Positions 9,972 through 17,577 of a stretch of DNA of 64,000 nucleotides are shown in pieces. Origin of the DNA: Shinella yambaruensis (lineage in GTDB: Bacteria > Pseudomonadota > Alphaproteobacteria > Rhizobiales > Rhizobiaceae). Below the pieces are notes generated by a model. It did not search any database. It was given only the letters and a program-made list of their open reading frames with translations, and was not told where the DNA came from. Within the stretch, counting starts at the first letter, position 1, and each line of letters opens with the position of its first letter. The DNA lies in contig NZ_JALJCK010000009.1 in NCBI RefSeq assembly GCF_022899355.1, forward strand, positions 62,001 through 126,000, given 5' to 3'. Made by a program: the position numbers and the translations under genes.

Positions 9972-10091
9972 CATTTCGGCGGCCGATCATGCGGCGGGGG
10001 CATGACCCCGTTCTCATTTTTTGCTTTAGTCGTCCTGCCGCATGGCCGATTGTGCGGCGAGACACCCTCCTCCTCGGAAAAGATTGACGCC

Positions 10092-11375
10092 ATGCTCAAC
10101 GACCCGCGCTCCCATGGCCTTTGGGAGATGACCGCTCCGCCCGCCCCCGAAACCGTCGCCTTTTCCGGCAGGGCGGAGGCGGATGTCGTCATCGTCGGCG
10201 GCGGGTATACCGGTTTTTCGACGGCGCTGCATCTGGCCGAGCGCGGCACGCGGGTCGTCCTGCTCGAAGGGGCGGAGATCGGCTATGGCGGCTCGGGCCG
10301 CAATGTCGGCCTCGTCAATGCCGGCATGTGGGTGATGCCCGACGAACTGCCCGGCGTGCTCGGCGACCTGTACGGCAGCCGGCTGCTGGAGCTTCTCGGC
10401 AATGCGCCGCGCGCCGTGTTCGACCTCGTCGAGAAGCATGCGATCGACTGCGAGATCAACCCGGCCGGCACGCTGCATTGCGCCGTCGGCCAATCCGGTC
10501 TCGACGAACTGAAGCAGCGCGCCGAGCAATGGGTCCGCCGCGGCGCGCCGGTACGCCTGCTGGACGCGGCCGAGACGGCGGCGAAGGTGGGCACGGAGGC
10601 CTATGCGGGCTCGCTTCTCGACCTGCGTGCCGGCACGATCCAGCCGCTCGCCTATGCGCGCGGTCTTGCCCGCGCGGCGATTGCGGCCGGTGCTGCCGTC
10701 TTCACGGCAAGCCCGGTGACGGGTGCGGAGCGGACGGGAAAACGCTGGACGGTGAAGACCGCGCGCGGCTCCGTCACGGCGGACTGGGTGGTCGTCGCCA
10801 CCAATGCCTATACGGTGGCACCCTGGAACGAGGTGCGCGCCGAGCTTGTACACCTGCCCTATTTCAACTTCGCCACCGTGCCGCTTTCGCCCGAGATGCA
10901 GGCGAAGATCCTGCCGGAGCGACAGGGGGCCTGGGACACGAAGGACGTGCTCTCCTCCTTCCGCTTCGACAAGCGCGGCCGGCTGGTGTTCGGCAGCGTC
11001 GGCGCGCTGCGCGGCACGGGCACCGGCATCCACAAGGCCTGGGCGCGCCGCGCGCTGAAAAAGCTCTTCCCCGCGATCGGCGACGTCGCCTTCGAGGCGG
11101 AATGGTACGGCAAGATCGGCATGACGACGGACAACCTGCCGCGCTTTCACCGCCTTGCCGAGAACGTCATCGGCTTTTCCGGCTACAATGGCCGTGGCAT
11201 CGCGCCGGGCACGGTCTTCGGCCGCACGCTGGCCGCGCTCATTTCCGGCGAGATCGCCGAGATGGACCTGCCTTTGCCGGTGAGCGCGCCCGAGGCGCAA
11301 TCCTTCCGCTCGATGCGCGAGGGCTACTATGAGCTCGGCGCGCAGGTCGCCCATTTCGCCGGCGCGCGTTTCTGA
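10092..11375 (+). CDS. FAD-dependent amine/amino-acid oxidoreductase (DAO family, PuuB/OrdL-like)
   Basis: A 427-residue DAO-family flavoprotein with an N-terminal dinucleotide fold (VVIVGGGYTGFSTALHLAERG), a second FAD segment (EIGYGGSGRNVGLVNAG) and a C-terminal FSGYNGRGIAPGT loop. Relatives include gamma-glutamylputrescine oxidase (PuuB) and glycine/D-amino-acid oxidases. The ATG at 10092 is preferred over the longer frame from 10002, because the FAD motif then starts about 30 residues in and a GGAAAAG element precedes it. It stands downstream of the lysine LysR gene on the same strand but is separated by 120 bases. The substrate is unknown. Confidence 0.82.
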   Translation: MLNDPRSHGLWEMTAPPAPETVAFSGRAEADVVIVGGGYTGFSTALHLAERGTRVVLLEGAEIGYGGSGRNVGLVNAGMWVMPDELPGVLGDLYGSRLLELLGNAPRAVFDLVEKHAIDCEINPAGTLHCAVGQSGLDELKQRAEQWVRRGAPVRLLDAAETAAKVGTEAYAGSLLDLRAGTIQPLAYARGLARAAIAAGAAVFTASPVTGAERTGKRWTVKTARGSVTADWVVVATNAYTVAPWNEVRAELVHLPYFNFATVPLSPEMQAKILPERQGAWDTKDVLSSFRFDKRGRLVFGSVGALRGTGTGIHKAWARRALKKLFPAIGDVAFEAEWYGKIGMTTDNLPRFHRLAENVIGFSGYNGRGIAPGTVFGRTLAALISGEIAEMDLPLPVSAPEAQSFRSMREGYYELGAQVAHFAGARF

Positions 11376-11493
11376 GCGCCGGGGAGGTGCAAACCTGCCT
11401 GTTTCCTGCGGAACAGCGGCGGGCGGGGGGATGTGAGACCTTCTGATCATCGGATGAGAGAGGCTCATCCTTCAAAGAGATCAGGAGAGACCC

Positions 11494-11664
11494 ATGCGCA
11501 AGATCATCGTTTCCGCCACCATCGCCCTCGTTGCCGCCGTCTCCTTCGCCGCCCCTTCGCAGGCCGGCTACTACGGCTACAAGCCGCACTGCTTCATCAA
11601 GAAGGTCAAGGCCTACGACTATTACGGCAATGTCGTCATCAAGAAGATCAAGGTCTGCAAGTAA
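11494..11664 (+). CDS. Small secreted protein of 56 residues
   Basis: ATG at 11494 is preceded by AGGAGAGA. The product has a clear signal peptide (MRKIIVSATIALVAAVSFAA, cleavage probably after SQA at residue 24). The mature part is about 32 residues, Tyr/Lys-rich, with two cysteines (CFIKKVKAYDYYG and a terminal VCK) that could form one disulfide. I do not recognise a family. Similar short secreted proteins occur in Rhizobiaceae. A terminator-like hairpin follows. Periplasmic or secreted location is supported; function is unknown. Confidence 0.72.
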   Translation: MRKIIVSATIALVAAVSFAAPSQAGYYGYKPHCFIKKVKAYDYYGNVVIKKIKVCK

Positions 11665-11690
11665 GCGCTTTTCCCGCTGACTTCCCCGAA

Positions 11691-11720
11691 GGCCCGGATG
11701 TCCCCTGCATCCGGGTCTTT
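11691..11720 (+). terminator. Terminator after the 56-residue secreted protein gene
   Basis: The stem GGCCCGGATG / CATCCGGGTC (11691-11700 and 11708-11717, one G-U pair) with a 7-base loop is followed by TTT. Confidence 0.65.
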
Positions 11721-11796
11721 GCCGTTTCTGGCGGCGGTGAATAAACGCCCGCCGTTCAGCGTCATGCGCAAGAGGCCATCTTCAGGGATCTTCTCC

Positions 11797-12180
11797 ATGA
11801 AACCCGCCTTCATCGCGCTCCTTCTTGCCCTGTCGCTCACCGGCTGTTCGTCATCCGCGACGCCGGAGGACCGCGCGGCGCTGATCGGCCTGTGGGCGCC
11901 GGAGGATGGCTCGGGCCTGACGATCGAGTTCCGGGAGAATGGCGAGTTCGATTTCGTCTATGCGGCCGCGCCGACGCGCACCATCCTTCGGGTCGGCTGG
12001 CAGCTGGAGAGGAAGGGCAGCGTCGACATGCTCGAGCACGACGGCTCCATCTACAAATCCTGCCCCTATCGCATCGAAGGCAGGATGCTGACGATCGACG
12101 ACGGCCGCGGTGCGGAATGCCTGCGCAGCGCCACTGCGCCGACGATGCGCATGGCAAGGCGCTTCCAGCGGGTGCCGTAA
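11797..12180 (+). CDS. Hypothetical lipoprotein
   Basis: A 127-residue protein with a lipoprotein signal: a hydrophobic stretch then LSLTGC, with Cys17 as the lipidated residue. The start at 11797 is chosen because AGGGA lies about 10 bases upstream and the signal peptide starts here. The upstream extension would place a charged segment before it. The mature domain (LIGLWAPEDGSGLTIEFREN, GWQLERKGSVDMLEHDGS) resembles small lipocalin-like or stress-related lipoproteins with a GxW motif, but I cannot name the family. Two further cysteines (in KSCPYR and AECLRS) could pair. Confidence 0.72.
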   Translation: MKPAFIALLLALSLTGCSSSATPEDRAALIGLWAPEDGSGLTIEFRENGEFDFVYAAAPTRTILRVGWQLERKGSVDMLEHDGSIYKSCPYRIEGRMLTIDDGRGAECLRSATAPTMRMARRFQRVP

Positions 12181-12199
12181 GCGCCTGCCCCGCCCGGTA

Positions 12200-13378
12200 T
12201 CAGAGGCGCAGGCCCGGAATGGCGAGGGGATTGTCGGACAGCGCGGCGCGGTCCGGCCGGTCGATCTTCGGCGTGCCGGTGAAGGCATCAAAGAGATCGC
12301 GCACGAAGGCTTCCGGCAGATCCCTGGTGATCAGCACCAGCCGCGTGCGCCGGTCGGCCGGATCGGGCCAGGCGGAAAGGCGCTCCGGCGGATGGAAGAC
12401 GCTCTGCACGCCCTGCAGCACCAGCGGCCGCTCCGGATTGTTGGACATCAGCACGATGCCCTTCATGCGCAGGAGCTTTTCCCCGTGCGCGGAGCGCAGG
12501 AGGTCGATGAACATCTCCAGCGCCATCGGATCGACCGGCCGGTCGTGCACGATGCTGAAGGAGCGGATCGTCGCGTCGTGACGGGTCACGTCATGAGCGT
12601 GCTGGTGGGCATGAGGGTGATGATGTTCGTGGTCATGGCCGTGATGGTGATGGTCATGATCGTGGTGATGCGCGTGACCGTGTCCATGATCATGGTGGTC
12701 GTGCGCCTCTTCGTGCAGCCAGCGGCGGACGTCGGGGATCTTGCTGCCGGGATCGTAGAGGCCGTTGGCGAGGAGGGCCGGGCCGACGAGGCCGGGGGTG
12801 TCGATGTCCGAGATGCTCGCCCGCGGATTGAGTGCGGCGATCTCTCGCTTCACCGCTTCCACCGCCGCGGCATCGGCAAGCGAGATCTTGCTGATCAGCA
12901 CGCGATCGGCGACGGCGACCTGCTTGACCGCTTCGGGATGGTTGGCGAGCGTCGACAGGCCGTGGACGGCATCGACCACCGTGATCACGCCGTCGAGGCT
13001 GAAGGACTGGCTGAGCACCGGATTGCCCATGACGGATTGCAGCACCGGCGCGGGATCGGCAAGGCCGGTCGTCTCGATCACCACGCGCTTCAGCGGCTGG
13101 ATCCTGCCCGTCTGCATGCGGTCCATCAGGTCGGCGAGCGTGTCGACCAGCTCGCCGCGGATCGTGCAGCACAGGCACCCGTCGGAAAGCGCGATGACGC
13201 CGTCGCTCGACTGTTCGACGAGCAGGTGATCGATGCCGACCTCGCCGAATTCGTTGATGATGACGGCCGTGTCGGTGAGCGCCGGGTCCTTCAGCAGGCG
13301 ATTGAGCAGGGTCGTCTTGCCCGCGCCCAGAAATCCGGTCAGCACGGAAACCGGCACGCGCCGCTCAGCAAGGGTCAT
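12200..13378 (-). CDS. CobW/G3E family GTPase with a long histidine-rich metal-binding loop
   Basis: A 392-residue G3E P-loop GTPase. Walker A is GFLGAGKTTLLNRLL (Lys21). The family's metal motif is GCLCC (Cys68, Cys70, Cys71), and the base/guanine region includes ETTGLADP and SKISLAD. Residues 222-267 hold 25 histidines, and a C-terminal CobW_C domain follows. Members are metallochaperones or metal-insertion GTPases, often for zinc or cobalt, and a His loop suits Zn/Co/Ni storage or delivery. The ATG at 13378 starts the conserved TLAERRVPVSVLTG. The preceding gene on the same strand is a D-alanyl-D-alanine carboxypeptidase. The metal and client are unknown. Confidence 0.9.
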   Translation of the reverse strand: MTLAERRVPVSVLTGFLGAGKTTLLNRLLKDPALTDTAVIINEFGEVGIDHLLVEQSSDGVIALSDGCLCCTIRGELVDTLADLMDRMQTGRIQPLKRVVIETTGLADPAPVLQSVMGNPVLSQSFSLDGVITVVDAVHGLSTLANHPEAVKQVAVADRVLISKISLADAAAVEAVKREIAALNPRASISDIDTPGLVGPALLANGLYDPGSKIPDVRRWLHEEAHDHHDHGHGHAHHHDHDHHHHGHDHEHHHPHAHQHAHDVTRHDATIRSFSIVHDRPVDPMALEMFIDLLRSAHGEKLLRMKGIVLMSNNPERPLVLQGVQSVFHPPERLSAWPDPADRRTRLVLITRDLPEAFVRDLFDAFTGTPKIDRPDRAALSDNPLAIPGLRL

Positions 13379-13385
13379 GGTCTTT

Positions 13386-13420
13386 CCAATCAAACAGGGC
13401 CAATCAAACGGGGCCAATCA
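13386..13420. repeat. 14-base tandem repeat ahead of the cobW-like gene
   Basis: Two and a half copies of a 14-base unit (plus-strand CCAATCAAACRGGG) occupy the gap between the dacC-like stop and the cobW-like start, ending 7 bases before the start codon. They span the position of the ribosome binding site, and no good Shine-Dalgarno remains. Copy-number change here could alter translation, but that is speculation. Confidence 0.7.
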
Positions 13421-14548
13421 GAAGGTCGTGGGACGCGGGATCGGGATCGGCACGTTGGCAAGGCCGCCGGTATCGCCGACGGCGACCTGCTCGTTGCCGG
13501 CGGGCTTGGCCGTGTCGCCGCCCATGAGGCCGGCGAAGACCAGCCTCAACGGCCGGTTCAGCTCATGGATATAGGGCGAGACGAGCTTCTGGCGCCCGGC
13601 TTCGTCGCGGCTTTCGCTGCGCACCTTGGCGGCGTGCTTCGAGCAGATCTCCTGCGAAACGTCGGCGACGACGTCGCGCGTCTCGCCATAGGGGCGCAGC
13701 TGGCCGAGCGTCGGCACATTGCCCGCCTGCTTCGTCAGGCCCTTTTCCAGCATGCCGGCGGAAATGTCCGCGCGCGCGCCAAGGCTGTCGGAGCCGAGCA
13801 CGACGGAGACGACGCTGCGGCCGTTGCGGGTGGCCGAGGACACCTGGTTGAAGCCGGAGGCGCAGATGAAGCCGGTCTTCATGCCGTCCGCGCCGTCGAA
13901 GCGGCCGATCAGCATGTTGAAGTTCGGATACTGCTTCTTGCCCGTGGTGAAGCCTTCCAACGCGAAATAGGAGGCATATTGCGGGAATTCGCGCTTCAGC
14001 GTCACGGCGAGCACGGCCAGGTCGCGCGCCGTCGTGTACTGCCCCTTGCCGGGCAGGCCGTTGGGGTTGATGAAGCGCGAGGAGCTCATGCCGATGCGGG
14101 CGGCCTCCGCGTTCATGCGGTCGACGAAGGCCTGCTCGGAGCCGGAGACCGCCTCGGCGATGGCGACGGAGACGTCGTTGGCCGACTTGACGAGGATGAT
14201 CTTCAGCGCGCTGTCGAGCGTCATCTTCTGGCCGGGCTTGAAATACATCTTGCTCGGCGGTTCGGCGGCGGCGTGCTTGCTCATGACGACCGGGCTTTCC
14301 AGCGTCAGCTCGCCGGCCTTGATGGCGCGGAACACGGTATAGGCGGTCATCAGCTTGGTCAGCGAGGCCGGATACCAGCGCTGGAAGGCATCCTCGTGCT
14401 CGATGACCTTCAGTGTGTTGACGTCCACCAGGATACGCGGGGCGGCGGTTGCCGCGGTTGCCAGAAGGGAGGCTGCGAGCAGCAGGCTGGAGCCCAAAAA
14501 CCGTGTGCTCCGGCGCGTCGTTCGTCCGTTCGTCTGCAAAGGTCTCAC
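13418..14548 (-). CDS. D-alanyl-D-alanine carboxypeptidase (serine-type, penicillin-binding protein)
   Basis: A 376-residue S11-family peptidase. It has a signal peptide (about residues 1-35), the active-site SxxK in ASLTKLM, SxN in KSANDVS and KTG in DGMKTGF. It trims the terminal D-Ala from peptidoglycan pentapeptides in the periplasm. The C-terminal region after about residue 275 is less conserved and ends in a Pro-rich tail. It is upstream of, and on the same strand as, the CobW-like GTPase with a 39-base gap, so the two may be co-transcribed. It is divergent from the M20 amidohydrolase gene. Confidence 0.9.
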   Translation of the reverse strand: MRPLQTNGRTTRRSTRFLGSSLLLAASLLATAATAAPRILVDVNTLKVIEHEDAFQRWYPASLTKLMTAYTVFRAIKAGELTLESPVVMSKHAAAEPPSKMYFKPGQKMTLDSALKIILVKSANDVSVAIAEAVSGSEQAFVDRMNAEAARIGMSSSRFINPNGLPGKGQYTTARDLAVLAVTLKREFPQYASYFALEGFTTGKKQYPNFNMLIGRFDGADGMKTGFICASGFNQVSSATRNGRSVVSVVLGSDSLGARADISAGMLEKGLTKQAGNVPTLGQLRPYGETRDVVADVSQEICSKHAAKVRSESRDEAGRQKLVSPYIHELNRPLRLVFAGLMGGDTAKPAGNEQVAVGDTGGLANVPIPIPRPTTF

Positions 14549-14664
14549 CTCGAAATCGGGAGTTGTCTCGAACCGTCGCCCTATTTAACCTATATGGCAC
14601 CGTGATGGCAAAGCCATCGAAAGCAGATGGCCGGTTTTGCGGCCGAAATGACAGGAAGTGTTGC

Positions 14665-15825
14665 ATGCCCATCCTCAACCGCGCCGCAGAGATGCAGGAC
14701 GAAATCGCTGAATGGCGCAGGCAGATCCACCGGGAGCCGGAAATCCTCTTCGCCGTGGAGAAGACCGCCGCCTTCGTGGCCGGGAAGCTGCGTGAATTCG
14801 GCGTCGACGAAATCGTGACCGGCATCGGCCGCACCGGCGTCGTCGGCCTCATCCGCGGCAGGGGCGCGGGGCGCACGATCGGCCTTCGCGCCGACATGGA
14901 CGCGCTGCCGATCGAGGAGACGAGCGGCAAGCCCTGGGCCTCGACCGCCAGGGGCAAGATGCATGCCTGCGGCCATGACGGCCACACGGCCATGCTGCTC
15001 GGCGCGGCGAAATACCTTGCCGAGACACGCAATTTCTCCGGCAATGTCGCGGTCATCTTCCAGCCGGCCGAGGAGGGCGGCGGCGGCGGCAACGAGATGG
15101 TCAAGGACGGCATGATGGAGCGCTTCGGCATTGCCGAGGTCTATGGCATGCACAACCTGCCCGGCATGCCGGTCGGCTCCTTCGGCACACGCCCCGGCCC
15201 GATCATGGCGGCGACCGACGAGTTCAGCATCACGGTGAGGGGGCGCGGCGGCCATGCCGCCCTGCCGCACAAGACGGTCGATCCGATCGTCATCGGCGCG
15301 CAGGTGGTTTCCGCGCTCCAGACCATCGTCTCGCGTGTCGCCGACCCGATCGCGTCCCTCGTCGTCTCCGTCACCAAGTTCAACGCCGGCTTCGCCCACA
15401 ACGTCATCCCGGAGACGGCGCAGCTTGCCGGCACCGTGCGCACCCTCAGCGCCGAAATGCGCCAGGAGGCGGAAACCCGCATCCGCCAGGTCTGCGACGG
15501 CCTTGCGGCCGCCCACGGCGCCGAGATCACGGTCGGTTACCACCGCAACTACCCCGTCACGGCCAACCACCCCGAGGAGACCGGCCACGCCGTCGCCGTC
15601 GCGCGCGAGATCGCCGGCGAGGCCGCCGTCGACCCGGCGCTCGACCCGATGATGGGCGGCGAGGATTTCTCCTACATGCTGCTCGCCCGGCCGGGCGCCT
15701 TCGTCTTCCTCGGCAACGGCGACAGCGCCGGCCTGCACCACCCGGCCTACGATTTCAACGACGATGCCATCCCCCATGGGGTGAGCTACTGGGTCAAGCT
15801 CGCCGAAAGCCGCCTTCCCGCCTGA
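14665..15825 (+). CDS. M20 family amidohydrolase (hippurate hydrolase/aminoacylase type)
   Basis: A 386-residue M20D metallopeptidase-like amidohydrolase. It has RADMDALPIEE, the metal motif MHACGHDGHTAMLLGAAKYL, QPAEEGGGGG, the dimerisation-domain motif GRGGHAALPH and a C-terminal GGEDFSYM. The family removes acyl or amide groups from N-acyl amino acids, hippurate or indole-acetyl amino acids in the cytoplasm. The start is the ATG at 14665 with AGGAAG upstream. A longer open frame from 14449 overlaps the divergent dac gene and is not supported. The substrate cannot be read from the sequence. Confidence 0.88.
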   Translation: MPILNRAAEMQDEIAEWRRQIHREPEILFAVEKTAAFVAGKLREFGVDEIVTGIGRTGVVGLIRGRGAGRTIGLRADMDALPIEETSGKPWASTARGKMHACGHDGHTAMLLGAAKYLAETRNFSGNVAVIFQPAEEGGGGGNEMVKDGMMERFGIAEVYGMHNLPGMPVGSFGTRPGPIMAATDEFSITVRGRGGHAALPHKTVDPIVIGAQVVSALQTIVSRVADPIASLVVSVTKFNAGFAHNVIPETAQLAGTVRTLSAEMRQEAETRIRQVCDGLAAAHGAEITVGYHRNYPVTANHPEETGHAVAVAREIAGEAAVDPALDPMMGGEDFSYMLLARPGAFVFLGNGDSAGLHHPAYDFNDDAIPHGVSYWVKLAESRLPA

Positions 15826-15871
15826 AAACCACTTGGCTAAAAGCCCCGGCTTTTGTATGGGTGCAATCAGT

Positions 15872-15948
15872 GGTCCCGTAGCTCAGCAGGATAGAGCACC
15901 AGATTCCTAATCTGGGGGTCCCGCGTTCGAATCGCGGCGGGATCACCA
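15872..15948 (+). tRNA. tRNA-Arg (anticodon CCT)
   Basis: A 77-base cloverleaf. It has a 7-bp acceptor stem GGTCCCG / CGGGATC (one G-U), a D arm with AGCTCAGCAGGATAGAGC, the anticodon loop TTCCTAA in a 5-bp CCAGA/TCTGG stem (anticodon CCT, reading AGG), a 5-base variable loop region and a T arm with GTTCGAATC. CCA is encoded. No integrase gene or direct repeat of its 3' end was noticed downstream. Confidence 0.96.
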
Positions 15949-16054
15949 CTCATTTTCGAGGCTTGCGTGGTGCCGCGCCATTCAGGACGGTGCGGATCAC
16001 CGACGGTTTGTTTCGTCATTCAGGAATGACGCCCGCTTCGCTTCCTCAGGGCCT

Positions 16055-16168
16055 TCACTTCTCATGGCACTCGACGAGGTCCATAGGCGTGACGACGCAG
16101 TTTGCGGGCCGGCCGGCCGTGCAGGCGCCGAGCAAGGCGATGGCGGCGATGAGAATGATGTGGCGCAT
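16055..16168 (-). CDS. Very small lipoprotein (37 residues)
   Basis: ATG at 16168 with an AAGGTGAAGGG purine-rich element upstream. The 37-residue product has a textbook lipoprotein signal (MRHIILIAAIALLGAC, lipidated Cys16) and a mature part of about 22 residues with two more cysteines. It resembles entericidin-sized lipoproteins in build, but I see no entericidin motif. The gene is too short for usual gene finders. It lies between tRNA-Arg and a run of small envelope-related genes on the same strand. Confidence 0.62.
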   Translation of the reverse strand: MRHIILIAAIALLGACTAGRPANCVVTPMDLVECHEK

Positions 16169-16259
16169 CCGGCCCTTCACCTTCGTGTTCCTGTACGCCT
16201 CGCACGCCGAAGCCGTTGGCGCGAATCGCTTCAGGTCGCTGTTCCCGCGAGGAGCTGCG

Positions 16260-16640
16260 TCAGACGTCTTCCGTCTCGCGCTCCGGCGTGACGACGCGGG
16301 GTTTCGGGCGGATGGAGGGGATGGCGGAGGGTTTGGTGACGACCTTCGGTTGCGGGGCCTTGAGGCCGAGGAGGCTGCGGATGCGGTCGGAAACGAGCGG
16401 GCGGAAGCGGGTGGCGCGGAAGGGCATGTCGTCGGCGCCGTAGCCTTCCGGGCCGTCGTCCTTGCCGCGGTAGAGCTCCATCAGCTTGATGCCGTAGAAA
16501 TCGCCGTCGACATAGTGGCGGTAGTGGCCGGTCCAGCGGACCGTGTAGACCTGCCCCTTGCGGATGCCCTGGTCGATCGAGACGTTCTTGAAGCGGTCGT
16601 TGATGCAGACGACCTTCTGTCCGACGCGGAATGTGGGCAT
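16260..16640 (-). CDS. Conserved hypothetical protein with an SH3-like N-terminus
   Basis: A 126-residue protein. The start is the ATG at 16640 behind GGAGGGACATCGC, shorter than the maximal open frame. The N-terminal half (MPTFRVGQKVVCINDRF, KGQVYTVRWTGH, DFYGIKLMELYRG) has the beta-rich look of an SH3/KOW-like small domain. The C-terminal third is basic and proline-rich. No signal peptide or membrane segment is visible. I do not recognise a named family and assign no function. Confidence 0.75.
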   Translation of the reverse strand: MPTFRVGQKVVCINDRFKNVSIDQGIRKGQVYTVRWTGHYRHYVDGDFYGIKLMELYRGKDDGPEGYGADDMPFRATRFRPLVSDRIRSLLGLKAPQPKVVTKPSAIPSIRPKPRVVTPERETEDV

Positions 16641-16670
16641 GCGATGTCCCTCCTCCAATGACCGGCCGGC

Positions 16671-17399
16671 TCAGCCGGTCTTGCGGCAGTTGACGCCCGG
16701 CGCGTTCTCGCCCCTGGTCAGGTCGTAGAGCGTCGCCTCGTCGCCCTTCGTCCACCATTCATACTGGCCGCCGGCATATTTGGCGCCGGAGGCCGAGAGC
16801 ACGTTGGCGGCGATGACCGTCTCCTCGGCGATCCTCAGGACGGCGAGCGAATTGGTGCCTGCATTGATGTATTCGACGACGACGCGCTGCTCGGCGTCGC
16901 ACTGGTAGTTGATCGTCTCGCGCGCCACGCTCTGTTCGGGACCCGGCAGGCGGATGACGATGTCGGTGTTGTTCTTGAGGCCGGCGAGGCGGATCGCGGG
17001 GGCGCCCTCCTTGCCCGTCAGGTGGAGGATGCCGTTTTCGAGCTTCCACGAGGTGACGGTGCCGAGCGCGTCGAAGAACTTCTGCTCCTGGTCCATGATG
17101 GCCGGCGCGCACATCTTGCGCGTGGCGGCGGCGGGGGCGAAGGCGATGTTGCCGTTCTGTACCTTCAATTTGCCGCGATAGGTGTTGCAGCCGCCATTGC
17201 CGCCATAGGAACCGTCCGGCTTGATCTCCAGCGTCGTCTGCAGGTCGTCGATGACGCCGTTGCCGCCGATATCCTCGGCAAGCCAGGTGCCGCCGAGACC
17301 GCCCGGGACCGGCTCGTCGGCATAGGCCGGAACTGCCGCCATGAAGGCGAGGCAGGCGAGGGTCCATACTCTCAGGCGTCGGTGCACAGATTTCTCCAA
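16671..17399 (-). CDS. Periplasmic META domain plus MliC-like lysozyme-inhibitor fusion
   Basis: A 242-residue exported protein with a signal peptide (about residues 1-27, ending AYADE). The first domain is META/HslJ-like (GTWLAEDIGGNGVID, then SYGGNGGCNTYRGKL and ATRKMCAP). The second, from about residue 160, looks like MliC: a cysteine-containing strand INYQCDAEQRVVVEY, then SASGAKYAGGQYEWWTKGDE. MliC-type domains inhibit c-type lysozyme; META domains are envelope-stress associated. The domain assignment is by motif recognition, and inhibition activity is inferred. It is divergent from dxr. Confidence 0.78.
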   Translation of the reverse strand: MEKSVHRRLRVWTLACLAFMAAVPAYADEPVPGGLGGTWLAEDIGGNGVIDDLQTTLEIKPDGSYGGNGGCNTYRGKLKVQNGNIAFAPAAATRKMCAPAIMDQEQKFFDALGTVTSWKLENGILHLTGKEGAPAIRLAGLKNNTDIVIRLPGPEQSVARETINYQCDAEQRVVVEYINAGTNSLAVLRIAEETVIAANVLSASGAKYAGGQYEWWTKGDEATLYDLTRGENAPGVNCRKTG

Positions 17400-17577
17400 T
17401 CGCGTCAGGGCGGAAGACCGCTTTGCCGGGACGTTATGGCCGTCCGGGCGAAAAGGTCAAGCCGCGGGTTTGCGAAGACGGGCGCAGCCTTCGCTTTACA
17501 GCATTTCCATGACTTGTTGCAGGCGTCTTTCGCCTGTAGAGCCTTTTGTCGATAACAAGAAAATCGCGGACTTCACC

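Noticed and set aside
12600-12720. Val/Met-rich hydrophobic stretch on the plus strand that looks like transmembrane segments
   Set aside because: It is the reverse complement of the His/Asp codons of the CobW His-rich loop, not a membrane protein.
15872-17400. Genomic island integrated at tRNA-Arg
   Set aside because: No integrase, no repeat of the tRNA 3' end and no change in base composition were seen; the genes are small but otherwise host-like.
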